Positions 1 to 10,533 of a stretch of DNA of 64,000 bases are shown here, in pieces. The position numbers were made by a program, and so were the translations under genes. The notes below the pieces were generated by a model. The model saw only the letters and a list, made by a program, of their open reading frames with translations. It did not search any database and was not told the origin of the DNA. Source of the stretch: Metellina segmentata (taxonomy: Eukaryota; Arthropoda; Arachnida; Araneae; Tetragnathidae); the NCBI GenBank assembly GCA_947359465.1, contig OX375874.1, positions 99,141,441 to 99,205,440 of the forward strand, written 5' to 3'. The first letter of the stretch is position 1. Each line of letters begins with the position of its first letter.

Positions 1-619
1 AGGCTTAGTATAACGCAAAATATATGCCAAACCGATCAATCCAATGGAACAGTAAATATTCAAACAAACAGTGGATGCAACAATAAACAGATTTGAATGA
101 ATTTGTGAATGTGGGACACAATAACCATATTTCAATGAACAAAGAGATGCATTAAAATTAAGAATTTAATATAAGCTAAGTACAGATTATGTGCAAAATT
201 GGGATTTATTGTCAGGGTTTTGGGCCGTTTTATGCTCTAACTAATTAAAGTTATTCAGATCTTAGCAGTCATCTGCTTGAACGTCTTTTTCAATCATGAG
301 TCAGTTTTTTTCTCATTCTTTCTACTGATTTTAGTGGGAAACTGCCACTACTGGGCGAGTCATGCGTCAATATCTCGAGCAAGAAGGCGTCTTTTTATCT
401 CGATATCTGTGATCACAGGACAATGAGGTATTTCTGGTATACCTCATGTGAAAAACAACATGATACAAAATAAAGTTAAAATACGAAAATATTAATGAAT
501 AAACGGTAAGAATGAAATGGCCTTCAATATGGAAATAGAAAACGATAATTATTTCATTCTGGTTGGAATAATGACTTATAATAGATAACAACGACAAGGA
601 ATCTCGTTATTATCATACA
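1..619. other. unassigned AT-rich sequence
   Basis: No reading frame here has recognisable motifs and I see no repeat structure. It leads into the palindromic minisatellite on its right. Confidence 0.5.
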
Positions 620-945
620 ATCTGTCACATCTGCTTGACGAGATATCTCGTAATTAGCGAAATTGGTCAGACCTTGATATACGAGGTAACTCATCATTAG
701 AAAAAACTGACCATATCTTGATCTCGTCATCATACGAAAATTCGACCATATTTTAATGACGAGATATCTCGTCACTAGCAAAATTGGTCGGATCTGGATG
801 ACCGACATATCTAATTATTAAAGCAGCTGAATAGATCTCCATTTGGTTATAATCAAAAACGTGCCGCATCTGGATGACGAGGTATTTTGTAATTCGCAAA
901 ATTGGTCCAATATTGATGGACGAGATAACTCGTCGAAAACACATG
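620..945. repeat. palindromic minisatellite, cluster 1
   Basis: This is a degenerate tandem array whose units centre on the perfect 16-bp palindrome GACGAGATATCTCGTC, exact at 758-773. Near-matches lie around 638, 690, 872 and 918. Spacing is irregular, roughly 45-75 bp. The linker resembles ATTAGCAAAATTGGTC followed by AGATCTTGAT. The same unit recurs near 16.6, 17.4-18.6 and 55.2 kb. The short reading frames across it have no family resemblance. Confidence 0.8.
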
Positions 946-2973
946 GAGGATAAAAAAAATATGACAGTTAAAATCCTGAAATGTAATTTAATAAAATCCG
1001 ATTACATCTTTTAACTTAAAAAAGATCGAGTGATTTGGTTTTACATATTTCAAATCTCAAAAAATTCTCTCCCTATCAAATCTCAAAAAATTAAAATGGA
1101 GTATTTGAGAAAATACAGGCGATGATGTATAAGAACTGGAGAATGAATAAAAATGTAATGGACTGGAAAAGAACTAGGTACGAAATACAGTACAAATGAC
1201 CATCAACTTATAAACTATTCACTAGCATAAGTACAAACAAATCCCTGAAATAAAGATATTTCAAAGGCTGAAAAAATGACTCCGCTCGCTGTGTCAAAGG
1301 AAAGAAATTACTTCAAACTTTGGCCTTTTTGGTATTTGTGAAAAGTAAAGTTTTTATGTCCGAGATCCTTTTTGCAAAAGGGTAAAGCTAAATATTAAAG
1401 ACTAAAAAGAAGTAAACACCGAACATGTAGATAAAAACCCATTTTCAAAGGAGTCTCCAAGCATAAAAACACAAGAGGTTTTGGAAAAACAGAGATTCAA
1501 AGAAGAATGCAAAATACAAAAACTCGAAGCTCAAAAATTGAAAAAGGTGTTTAGAAATTCTGAGAGGGGAAAAATAAATCGTGTGTAAAGAAAACGCCGG
1601 AAATTTTAACATCAGGAAAACAGCCGTTGAATGAATAAAAAAAGCGAAATAACTTGAGATATCTTGTTGAGAAAAATAATTTTGGAAATAAGATTGATAA
1701 AAAATGAGAAAGCAGCTAGGTACAATCTGCAATTTTATATCAAACGTTAAAATGAAAGGAACTATCTAAAATGCCTGGTAAATTTCTTCTTTTCAAATGA
1801 ACAAAGTTTGAAATCAATTAAAATACTTTTAATTGGATAAAGAGTTGATTGTTACTACCGCGAATGTTTCGCAAGCTGTAGTCTCATAAATGCACTGCAC
1901 AAATTCTAGATGGACAATTAATCTTTCTATCTTACACTTTAGTTATTTTTATTCAATTCTTGAACATTCAACCATGTAGAACCCTCGTTGCAAATATACT
2001 TGCAGTTGAATTATTTCTATCTTGCCAATACAAATTTAATTTCCCGTGACATAGAAAATACTTTGATAGAAAAATAATTTTATCTTCGATAAAAAAACGC
2101 TTCTTCTGTAAAAATACGTTTCTTCTGTAAAAATACGTTTCTTCATTTTTGCTTTAAATTCAAGCTAAAACAAGACTTCAGATCTATGTTTGCTTTATAC
2201 TCTTAGTTCAAAGCAACACACATCAGTGAGACAAGTTCAATTTTTTATTACTTTCTGAAAACCAAGAAGAACATGAAATATTATGAAGAAATCCGCACTT
2301 CTATAGAAATTGGGACGACTTTCGTATTTTTCATGAGGACAGTGTACATTTATCCATGATTTGTCACAAACTCTCAGTTTCCTTCCATCTCTTCACCTGT
2401 AAAAGGAAAATATTCTACAAAAAACGACTATTTTGTTTTTATCTGTAAAATTTTCACAACGAGAGGATGACTATTTGGGCATGTTGAGACAGATGTCGAT
2501 ATTTCCGCCACACATTCATTCAGGTCTTGTTTTTACTACCTAATTTTTTTTCTTGCTTCTTCAGATTTTCCAATGTTCTCTAACTATTTCAACCTTCTTT
2601 GCTATTAATAGTTTATACTTCAAAGATAAATTCCAATCTATTTTCACTTCTTCTTTAGTGGTGTTTTTCTTTCTGCATGCTATTTGTTACCTCGTTTTCC
2701 CTATGTTCGCTTTTGTTTATGAATAGATCATCCTCATACCAGTAAAACACATTAAGTCAAAAGTTTCGAGGTATGAGGCTCTTGTTGCCGTGTCAGAATA
2801 GGGTGATCTTTAGACTGGTGATGTCCCCAAAGCCATTTTTTCTTTGCACGAAGGGCGAATGTGTTCTTAAAAAATACTTAATGTGTTTAGCTTTGTATAA
2901 ATAGAACTTTTTCTGTTCATTTTCTCAGACTGCTATTTTTCTTTGAGTGTTTCACTCTTTATTCGGCGTTATG
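946..2973. other. unassigned AT-rich sequence
   Basis: About 2 kb of AT-rich sequence with no supported gene. The only structure I see is a short 19-bp tandem repeat at 2101-2145. Confidence 0.5.
2101..2145. repeat. short tandem repeat, 19-bp unit
   Basis: A TTCTTCTGTAAAAATACGT unit occurs twice perfectly (2101-2119 and 2120-2138), followed by a partial third copy. It is probably a local replication-slippage product. Confidence 0.8.
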
Positions 2974-3660
2974 TACAGGGTGACAATTATCGAGCTATAT
3001 GAAATAAAAAATAAAATTTTCAAAAACTACTCAGTTCAAAAATTTAATACAAATTTTAAAAGCAACAACAGAAATTCGGATTTAGTTTATGACATGTTCG
3101 CTATCCTTGCCATCAATGGCTATGATGAGGCGCAGACAAATAGCAAAATTTTGCAAAACTCGCTGGCATCGATGCTTTCGATGACCAGCATGATGATGGC
3201 AGAGAATGGGGCAACCATCGATTCCCATTCAAGTGGCCTCTGTGTACCCCCTAGTCAGAATGCGCTCTCTAAAGTGATCTTCCAGGACTTAAACACTCTA
3301 CCGATCCGATGAGGCCGTGCTCCGTCCTGCATGTACAACATCCTTTCGAAATCTGGGAGACGACCAACATTGCCAACAATGTCATCACAAACACAACTAG
3401 TTCTCTCGAACTTTTGAAACAAATTTTTGATTGTTGTAACACTTGGACCGGTTGTCTTCAGCTTGTACTCGGTCGAAAATTTCCTTTGAGCTGCAATCGG
3501 GCTGTTATTGCTTGAATAGTAGGCCTTGACGATCGGTATACGCTCAGAAACACTGTACATCAACATTTTAACCAAAAATGAACAACAATAAGAGTGCGCA
3601 ATGCGCATGCTCAAAAAAAATCTCAACATGCCATTTGTTTTGTTTCTGAACCTTTAGTTG
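2974..3660 (-). mobile_element. mariner-like element relic, internally deleted
   Basis: The left edge carries a mariner-style terminus, TACAGGGTGACAATTATCG, at 2974. The opposite terminus is not clear; a weak resemblance sits near 3655-3680. The body encodes a decayed transposase on the minus strand. At under 700 bp it is about half the size of a full mariner, so it is an internally deleted fossil. Confidence 0.6.
3100..3561 (-). pseudogene. mariner-like transposase pseudogene (N-terminal helix-turn-helix plus part of catalytic domain)
   Basis: On the minus strand, from about 3561 downward, a frame reads MYSVSERIPIVKAYY and then a helix-turn-helix-like segment ending near FQKFERT. This resembles the N-terminus of mariner-like transposases with a DUF4817-type HTH. 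The frame then jumps to MQDGARPH, the second catalytic-Asp motif, with the first catalytic Asp region missing. Past a stop near 3255, a segment resembling the W-P-x-S-P motif before the third catalytic residue is visible in shifted frame. It therefore has an internal deletion plus stops and frameshifts and cannot encode active transposase. The family is clear, but the subfamily is uncertain because the D-D-D/E spacing cannot be measured. Confidence 0.7.
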
Positions 3661-4017
3661 ATGGAGCTGGCACTATCCTTAATTTATGGACATGAGTGTA
3701 TTTGTATATCTTCGGCGGCATTTTTTTTAAATGTATCACATTATTTAGATTTTTTTAATAAATTTGTTATTGATTTTTACTAGAAAAAGAAATTTATGGC
3801 AGAAAATATCGTTTTTCAATTTTTTTTTTACAGAGTAGAACTAAAAAACGAGCCAAAAGTACCATACATACACTAATAAGCCAAAACATTATGACCATCC
3901 CCATATTTTTCAATTAACTCGTCTGCATGACGTGGAGGGCACGGGATTGAGTGAGAATGATATTTAACTACTGCTGGAGATGGTAAGTAATCATTCTTGC
4001 CCTTACTTTTGCGAGTG

Positions 4018-5790
4018 ATGGGAAAGGCTGCTGATCTAAGCGAATTTGATAGAGGGCAGATCGTAATGGCCCGCAGACTGGGAACGAGTATCACCGAAAC
4101 AGCACGACTGGTAGGTTGTTCACGATCTGCCGTTGTTAGTATTAATGCAAAGTGGATCAATGACAGTCACACCAGCAGTAAATGCCAAGGTGTTGTCGTC
4201 TACGCGTCATTAAGGGGGTCCGGGACACAAAAATCGTCAAATTTTCGAATTTTTTTTTATTATTTAAAGAAATTCTCTGTGTTTTTCTGCTTTAAATGAC
4301 GTCTAAATCATGTTTCTATCTTAATTAGAACTAGAGATATAATCATTTTTGTGGTGCGTTGTTTTGAAAATCTAACACTCTTGACAGTTGTTGTCATGGC
4401 AACACCATCTGTCTTTAAAACTTTAAATGCGTTTTTCTCCATGATACATTTTTTCAAGATTTCCTGTATTCAAATTGCTATAAGTCGAAAACCGGTAAAG
4501 TTTAAGGGTTGAAATTTGGAATACATATTTTTCAAACATTATACTTTAATTTTGATTCAGCAAATTTGAAACAAATATTTACTTTTAAAAATATGACTTT
4601 TTTTAAAAAAAGTACCTTAAAATTTTCCAAAATTTTCATTCAAATATTTTTTAATTTTTACTAAATTAATATTTTTTAAATTGCTGAATCAAAATTAAAG
4701 TTTATAAAATTGTGAATAATTTACTGCAAGAATTTTGAAAATTGATCCAGAATATTTTAAGTTTTAGCAATTTAAAGTGACCCCTCTTTTTTTCAAAAAA
4801 TTTTAATTTAAAATTTTTAAAAAACTTTTGGAAAAATTTTGTGCTCTGATTTTGCTTATTAGTTAGATGGGTAATCAGTACAAAAAAAATCAAAATTCTA
4901 AATTAATTAGTAAAAATTTTTTTTCAATGTGTCCCGGACCCCCTTAAAGAAAAAGGACGTCGGAGACTGTTCCGCTTGATAAAGCAAAATCGGCGTGAGA
5001 CAGTGGCTCAGCTGACAGCCCAATACAATGCAGGTCCAAGGGCAAGTGTTTCGGAACAGACAGTTCAGCAGACACTGTTGGATATGGGACTGTGCAGCAA
5101 ACGTCCCACTCGTGTGCCTCTTTGACCAAACGTCATCTTCAACTACACTTACAGTGGGTCCGGGAATATAGAGAATGGACCATGGATGAGTGCAAGAGAA
5201 TTGCCTGGTCAGATGAATCTTGATTTCTCATTCATTACGTCGATGGTCGTGTCAGGGTACGCCTACTACCAGGAGTACAGTTGCTCCCTTCAAGTACAGC
5301 AAGTCATACACAGTCTGGTGATGGCTGTATTATTCTTTGGGGTACGTTCTCATGGGCGACTCTGGGACCCTTAGTTTTGGTAGAACAGAGAATGAACGCT
5401 GCGAACTATCTGAACATCACTGCGGACCAGTTGCACCCTTACATGGTGTCTGTCTTCCAAAATGGAAATTTAATCTTCCAGGATGACAACGCCCCATGTC
5501 AGAATGCTCGGACTGTGTTGGAGTGGTTCAAGGAGCATACTGATGGATTCCACTTGATGTCCTGGCCACCTAACTCGCCGGATATTAATCCGATAGACCT
5601 CATTTGGGGTGTCATGGAGCGTCAACTCAGAGCTCAAAGACCACCATATCCTAATATCTCGATTTTGCGTGACCGCTGCTGAGACATTTGGTATAACCTG
5701 TCTCCAATCATGTACCAAGAACTTGTGGCATCTATGTACAGGCGAGCTGAAACTGTTTTGCAATCCAAAGGAGACGCAACACGTTATTGA
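4018..5790 (+). pseudogene. Tc1-like transposase pseudogene, split by a MITE
   Basis: The frame starts at ATG 4018 ([18 protein letters not shown]) with a paired-like helix-turn-helix ([16 protein letters not shown]). It is cut at 4210-4213 by the MITE and continues from 4948 with the second HTH region and ALLDMGL-like LLDMGLCSKR. Catalytic segments follow: WSDES around 5205, then FQDDNAP near 5480 and SPDINPIDLIWG near 5578. A stop directly follows WSDES, and frameshifts lie near 5124-5190 and 5680. At the third catalytic position a D (NPIDLIW) stands where Tc1 has E, with 36 residues between the second and third acidic residues. The C-terminus, near 5710-5790, is in another frame. The protein would cut and paste its own element at TA sites in the nucleus; this copy is dead. 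Confidence 0.85.
4214..4943. mobile_element. 730-bp MITE with TTAA target duplication
   Basis: A non-coding, very AT-rich insert is bounded by perfect inverted termini (GGGGGTCCGGGACACA at the left, its complement at the right). It is flanked by TTAA on both sides (4210-4213 and 4944-4947). Removing the insert and one TTAA rejoins the host Tc1 frame exactly, which confirms the boundaries. TTAA duplications occur in piggyBac and Kolobok superfamilies; the GG start favours Kolobok, but this is inference. Inside it lies a perfect 21-bp inverted repeat at 4543-4563 and 4681-4701. Confidence 0.9.
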
Positions 5791-5825
5791 GTAGGTGGTC
5801 ATAATTTTTTGGCTCTTCATAGTAT

Positions 5826-7060
5826 CTACGAACACCTATCTACGAAATAATGGAAAATCTTTATTAATAGGGGGTTCGACCACCCTTTGACTGAAGTATA
5901 GATCTTATGCGACATGGGATAGATGCATAAAGGTCATGGATAATATTTAAAGGAATATAAAGCCATTCCTCCTGCAGAACGGTCTCTAATTCTGGATGGA
6001 GGTGGAAATCGTGAACGAAGTTTGGACTCCAAATATTCCCATAAATGTTCAATAATATTCAAGTCCGGAGACTGAGGGAGCCAGGCGAGATGTCCAACTT
6101 CATCGTCCTGCTCTTCGAACCATTCTTGAACATACCTAGCAGTGTCGATAGGGGCGTTGTCGTCTTGAAAAAGCGGCCGCTCTCCAGGGAATACAGTCTG
6201 GACAAAAGGATGGACATGATCCCCTAGAATTCTTAGATAGTGATTGGATGTGATCCTCCCATGCAGAGTAACAAGTGGCCCAAGACCGCGCCAAGATATC
6301 TCACCCCATACCATAATGGAGCCACCACCATGCTTCACAGTCGGCAAGAGGCATTCAGGATTAAATGCTTCTATGGGTATTCTCCAGACATAAACGCGTC
6401 CAGTCGTCTTAATTAGGGGGAATGACGATTCATCTGAACATATTACCTGTTGCCACTGCTGTGGGGACCAGTTTTTGTGATCTCTGCACCATTGGCGTCG
6501 CTTGAAAGCATTAGTTGCTGTCACCAAGGGCTTACGAATTGCCACTCTGCCATAAATGTTCGCAGCATGAAGTTCCCTTTTGACAGTTTTTGTTGAAACG
6601 AGGTCCTGGAGATAACTATTCATTTCGGATGTTATCTCGGATAACGATTGCTTGTGCTTTGGGGCTACTATGCGCTTCAAGACCCGTATATCCCTATCAG
6701 CAAGCTTTGACTTTCGGCCACTGTTGTGCTTTGAATACGTCGTCTTACCCTCTTTCGTGTACGCTGTCATAACGACTGATACCGTACTCCTTGCAAACCC
6801 CAAAAGGTTTGCTGTTTCCGTAACCGAAGCTCCACCTAAACGCGCTCCAACAATCATTCCTCTTTGGAACTCTGACAGGTCTGGCATTTCAACTTATCAC
6901 AGACAGTTCAATAGACGCATGCAACGCAGGTGACTGCTGTTGAGAGACTGATACCTTCCTCTTCACGCCCACTAGGTGGCAGACTTCTGTTGCAGGTGTC
7001 GCGACTGTACTGCAGGTGTGAAATACGTCATACTTTTTCACAGGTGTTAGTATTATTTTG
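5826..7060 (-). mobile_element. Tc1-like element B (DD36E-type spacing)
   Basis: About 1.23 kb. The right edge around 7041-7060 (CAGGTGTTAGTATTATTTTG) is imperfectly inverted at the left edge near 5820-5836. The left edge touches Tc1 element A, so one of them inserted at or beside the terminus of the other. It encodes the minus-strand transposase at 5864-6887. Confidence 0.65.
5864..6887 (-). pseudogene. Tc1-like transposase, nearly intact, one C-terminal frameshift
   Basis: From ATG 6885-6887 the protein runs 317 codons in one frame: N-terminal HTH (SVTETANLLGFARSTVSVV), second HTH and AT-hook-like RKSKLADRD region, then catalytic motifs VICSDESSF, WGEISWRGLGP, LFQDDNAP and SPDLNIIEHLWEYLE. 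All three acidic residues are present, with 36 residues between the second D and the E, as in the DD36E group rather than classical DD34E. Near 5985-6000 a frameshift moves the true C-terminus (ELETVLQEEW ... SKGGRTPY, stop at 5864) into another frame. Restoring that single shift would give about 340 residues, the usual Tc1 length. This is the best preserved Tc1 transposase here, presumably inactive as it stands. Confidence 0.88.
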
Positions 7061-7194
7061 TACTCCATCTCTCTCTATATATATGATGACAATTGTCAAT
7101 ATAGTGGTGACAATTGTCTACATGCCGCAGCATAAAGGTTAATGCATTGACCTTCTAATGAAGAACATTTGGGTGGAGTTGCTAATGTAATGTA

Positions 7195-7385
7195 ACGTCG
7201 GATGGCTTACGAATCGGCTCAAACCAACAGCCTATCGAAGCCCATACAAGCGTTTTACAGTAATCACGTCGACGAATCACTTTATCTAAAGAATAATGAG
7301 TCCCACATTAGGATCCATGTTTTTCCCACGTCACCACGTGACAGATCTTCAAACCAAACCACCGGGTGAAATATGGCGAAGTTGC
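7195..7385. repeat. dispersed repeat R1, copy 1
   Basis: About 180 bp is related to 27805-27985 in the same orientation. Shared blocks include GGCTATCGAAGC-like sequence, TTTGTCCCACATAAGGATTC-like sequence and CCACGTGACAG followed by TTCAAACC. No coding potential or terminal repeat is visible. Confidence 0.6.
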
Positions 7386-7904
7386 TCGCACATAATCAGT
7401 CTATATCGTCAGAAGATCTGTGTATTAAAATCGTGCGCAATGGGTAATTGTTACTGTTTGACAGGCCTTCCTCTGCTAAGTGTGAGTGCAGTCCACTACT
7501 TCTTGAAATGAGCATGAACAACAACGAATAGTTACATTTTGATAAAAGTAGAGAAATGTCTGTAATCACGGAGCCCCGTAAATATTTTATACATTTCATT
7601 AGCTATTTAACTCATTTCTGTGGACCATCCATCCAAGTCAGTACCAACAGAGGCGAAATCTATTTATATTGTAAATAGGTAGTTGGCATGTTTTTTCATA
7701 TACCGTCTATCAGTCACCAATGAGGAACTTGCACCAGTGAGGAAAATGCTCATTTGTGTATTTTATTAATAAATTGATCGTCAAAAATCAGATATAGGTT
7801 GATATGGTATTTTGATAAACGTCGATGAATGTTTTCGTAATGAAATGAGAATGTAATGAAATCATAACGCAATAAATAATAGCGTAATGAAACTTTTCTT
7901 GAAA
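7386..7904. other. unassigned AT-rich sequence
   Basis: No gene, repeat or RNA signal that I can support lies between repeat R1 and the Tigger element. Confidence 0.5.
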
Positions 7905-7999
7905 TACACTAGAACTCCAACTATCCGAACTCCATTTATCCGGATCGTTTTGAGAAAAAAAAATAAGCAAAATCCGCATTTTCAGAGTTTTTATTGATA

Positions 8000-8260
8000 A
8001 AAATGAAGAGGACGAAGTATCAGTTGAGGACATAAGAAATCTATTGAAAATTCCTGGATTTTCTGAGTGTAGTACAGAGGACGGCTCGTGTGAGGTTCTA
8101 CGGACCCTTTATTCCAAATTCTTGGTGTTGATAAAATCATTCAAAGTGTGAAAGAACAACTCATTCATGACCCGGACGACGGCATTGCTACTCAACAAGA
8201 CGCGGGACCGTCAGGTAGTAAAGTGTTTGAATGCCATACAGCGATAAAATAGATGAATGG
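8000..8260 (+). pseudogene. Tigger-like transposase C-terminal remnant
   Basis: A short acidic frame (NEEDEVSVEDIRNLLKIPGF, then STED) follows the left Tigger end and shifts frame near 8095. It continues with a segment resembling VDKIIQSVKEQLIHDPDD. This looks like the acidic C-terminal tail of a pogo/Tigger transposase, downstream of the DDE domain, rather than the catalytic core. No CENP-B-type HTH or DDD motif is visible, so most of the gene is gone. The assignment rests mainly on the flanking termini. Confidence 0.5.
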
Positions 8261-8391
8261 CAACCTAGTGCGATAATCGACAGCGACTCACCGTCAAGCA
8301 CATGGAAGACTTGGCTGCACGGAAACAAGTAAAGACAGCGACATAAATGACTTTGCGGCATGGTAGCGGTGATTGTTATCCCTCTTTTCAG

Positions 8392-8620
8392 TGACCGCTG
8401 GCATCGATCACCATTTACGAGCTGTCAGCTACTGAATTTCTAGTGGATACCTGATTTTGTTCGTTGGCCCCCTTCCCTGCCAATCTTGAGGTGTGAACGC
8501 TTTGGGAAAATCAGAAAGTCGTCAGGTGATATCTCCTCTCACGCTAAACGACACTATGAAAGGAAAGCGTCAGGCGTACGTTCCACTCACGGTCCTATCG
8601 CTCAAGTTAGATAATTAGGA
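8392..8620 (+). repeat. dispersed repeat R2, copy 1
   Basis: Two blocks, GACCGCTGGCATCGATCACC near 8393 and CTATGAAAGGAAAGCGTCAG near 8553 with its following CCTATCGCTCAAGTTAG, reappear in inverted orientation at 10534-10739. The middle of the two copies has diverged or been replaced. Confidence 0.75.
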
Positions 8621-8703
8621 ATGACTGCTCTGATAATCAGGAGAAATGCCGTTCTGTGAGACAATAGAAAACATCTAAGCGCCGCAGAAAAAATTTTAAT
8701 ATA

Positions 8704-10133
8704 CACTCATTGCCATAAAAATTTGCGCACCAAGAAAAAGTCGTCAAAATAAAACGAAATTTTACACATGTAAGTACTGCTTTGATATAAGTAAGTGATT
8801 AGCAAATCAAAGGAAAAGGATCATTTATTGCAGAAAAAAGTACAAATGAACAGAAGTTTTAGTACTCAGTTGGACCCCCTCTAACGCGAATGCACGATGC
8901 GATACAAGCGGGCTTTGAGGAATACAAGTTCCGTATGACGTCCTGAGACATCTCGTTCCACAGTTGCTGTAAACGTGCCTCTAGTTCGACAAAACTCGTA
9001 GGGTGTCCAACTTGTCGTCCCAAATGATCTCAGATATGCTCGATTGGTGTCAAATCTGGAGATCGAGCAGGCCAAGGAAGGGTGGTACTGTGGCGGAGGC
9101 AGTCTTGTGACATCCTTGCTGTGTGTGGCCGAGCATTGTCTTGTTGAAAAATGGCTCCTGGGAGCCCTGCCATGAGTGGCATCACATGTGGCTGAAGGAT
9201 GTCATGGACGTACCGCTGGGCTGTCATTGTGCCATGGATTAATATTAGGGGCAACCGTGTATCGTAAGCAATGGCACCCCATACCATCACACCAGCTGTG
9301 GGAGCGGTGTGTCGCTGTAAAGCGAAGGCAGGATGGAGTTGTTCACCATGAGGCCTCCACACAGGAACACGACTGTCATCACTGCTTGCTTAAATTGAAT
9401 ATAGATTCATCGCTAAAGACGACCTGGTTCCATTCCGTTGCAGTCCAATCCCGTCGTGCGCGACACCACTCCAAACGGAGATGTCGGTGGGTGGTTGTCA
9501 TTGGCAGCACACGTAATGGGCGCCGCAATACCAGATGTCCTTCAGCCAGATGCCTTGCGATGGTTCGGGAAGACACAGGGGCCCGTAGTGAAGGAGCTGC
9601 CTGTGTCTGGATAGCGGCCAATGAAGCAGTTGGCTCTACGCGTGCGTTCCGTATGATGTGACGGTCTTCTCGACAACTGGTCTGTCGAAGGCGTCCTGAG
9701 CCTGGTCACCGTGTAAATGGCAGTATCTTCTGTCTACTGGTCCCAACACCTCCTCACAGTAAAATCACAACTGCCTACTTGACGAGCTACTCGTCGAACT
9801 GATCACCCAACTTCCATCATCCCGATGATTCTTCCCCCTCTCATTCCCCTCTCGAACTCTGAGAGCTGCTCATATTGTCTTCGATGGCGGCGTAACGGCA
9901 TGTCTACCTCAGTGTTTCCTTTGCAAAAGATTAAGTACACTCAAACAAGTTCTGCTTACCTGTTTTATACTCCAAGGAGAACGAAATTCAACTTCCTCTA
10001 GTGGCATTACGTAATACTCAATCACGCTGCATTTCTAATCATTTGCATATCTGACCGACATGTAACTTCATGCCAAATTTCGTTACGATCCCACAATTAT
10101 TTTTTGGTACGCATATTTTTATGGCAATGAGGG
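8704..10133 (-). mobile_element. Tc1-like element C nested in the Tigger element
   Basis: Clear inverted termini: CACTCATTGCCATAAAAATT at the left and its complement ending GGCAATGAGGG at 10133. Both are flanked by TA (8702-8703 and 10134-10135). The length of 1,430 bp fits a Tc1 element with a full-length but decayed transposase. Confidence 0.88.
8881..9901 (-). pseudogene. Tc1-like transposase pseudogene (element C)
   Basis: The N-terminus begins near 9901 (MPLRRHRRQYEQLSEFERG) and has early stops through the HTH. From 9621 a clean stretch reads to VVFSDESIF, the first catalytic Asp, then a frameshift near 9370. The next frame holds WRPHGEQL, GVMVWGAIAYD, FQQDNARPHTA with the second Asp, and SPDLTPIEH with the Glu, directly followed by a stop at about 9030. 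The C-terminal part continues to 8881. Only 32 residues separate the second Asp from the Glu, two fewer than DD34E, suggesting a small deletion. At least one frameshift and several nonsense codons make it inactive. Confidence 0.85.
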
Positions 10134-10324
10134 TAGTATGTAATTTTTTTCGTGTATTATCCAGTTATACGGATATTTCATTATCAGAATGTGGTGTGCT
10201 CCCAATTGATTGAGATGATTGAAGTTCTACTGTACCATTTAAACGGTATTTTCCTTCAGCATCCCGTAACTAGTTTATTCAATTTACGTCTAATGGACTA
10301 TTAAGATCTGGGATAAATCACGCA

Positions 10325-10420
10325 AGGTAAGATTCGAGGACAACACCACGTAATTTTGAACCACGATCGGATGTCGAGGTTTCACCTGAACTGGCACCCC
10401 ACTCTCCGAATTCCGCACCA
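10325..10420 (-). mobile_element. tRNA-derived SINE, 3'-body fragment
   Basis: It matches the body of the SINE family seen in full at 28196-28485 and 59285-59575. Shared blocks include ATTCGAGGACAACACCACGT, a GTCGAGGTTTCACCTGA-like block and GCACCCCACTCTCC. Only the centre of the element is present. Confidence 0.7.
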
Positions 10421-10533
10421 GGTCAACTACAGATAACAGAGAAAATACCATCAACCTTTACTTACCCAGCGATTAGATTTTTTAAATCGTCTCCAGGGAC
10501 GGCTCTTTCGCCTACATGTCCGATCCCCCTTTC

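Larger units (their letters stand above)
3869..5825 (+). mobile_element. Tc1-like element A, interrupted by a MITE
   Basis: Terminal inverted repeats are visible: the left end reads AATAAGCCAAAACATTATGACC (about 3873-3894) and the right end carries its imperfect complement around 5794-5819. Without the inserted MITE at 4214-4943 the element is about 1.2 kb, normal for Tc1. Its right end abuts the next Tc1 element directly, so boundaries near 5820-5826 are good to a few bases. Confidence 0.75.
7907..10232 (+). mobile_element. pogo/Tigger-like element containing a nested Tc1
   Basis: The ends are typical Tigger inverted repeats. The left end reads CACTAGAACTCCAACTATCC at 7907, and the right end reads, inverted, CAGTAGAACTTCAATCATCT ending at 10232. 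A TA dinucleotide flanks each side (7905-7906 and 10233-10234). The interior keeps only a remnant of the transposase tail, and most of the length is a nested Tc1 element at 8704-10133. Confidence 0.82.

Noticed and set aside
2947..3312. 121-codon plus-strand frame
   Set aside because: It overlaps the minus-strand mariner-like relic, including its terminal repeat, and shows no motif of its own.
9176..9661. 161-codon plus-strand frame opposite Tc1 element C
   Set aside because: It is antisense to a transposase with clear catalytic motifs on the minus strand, so it is a shadow frame.
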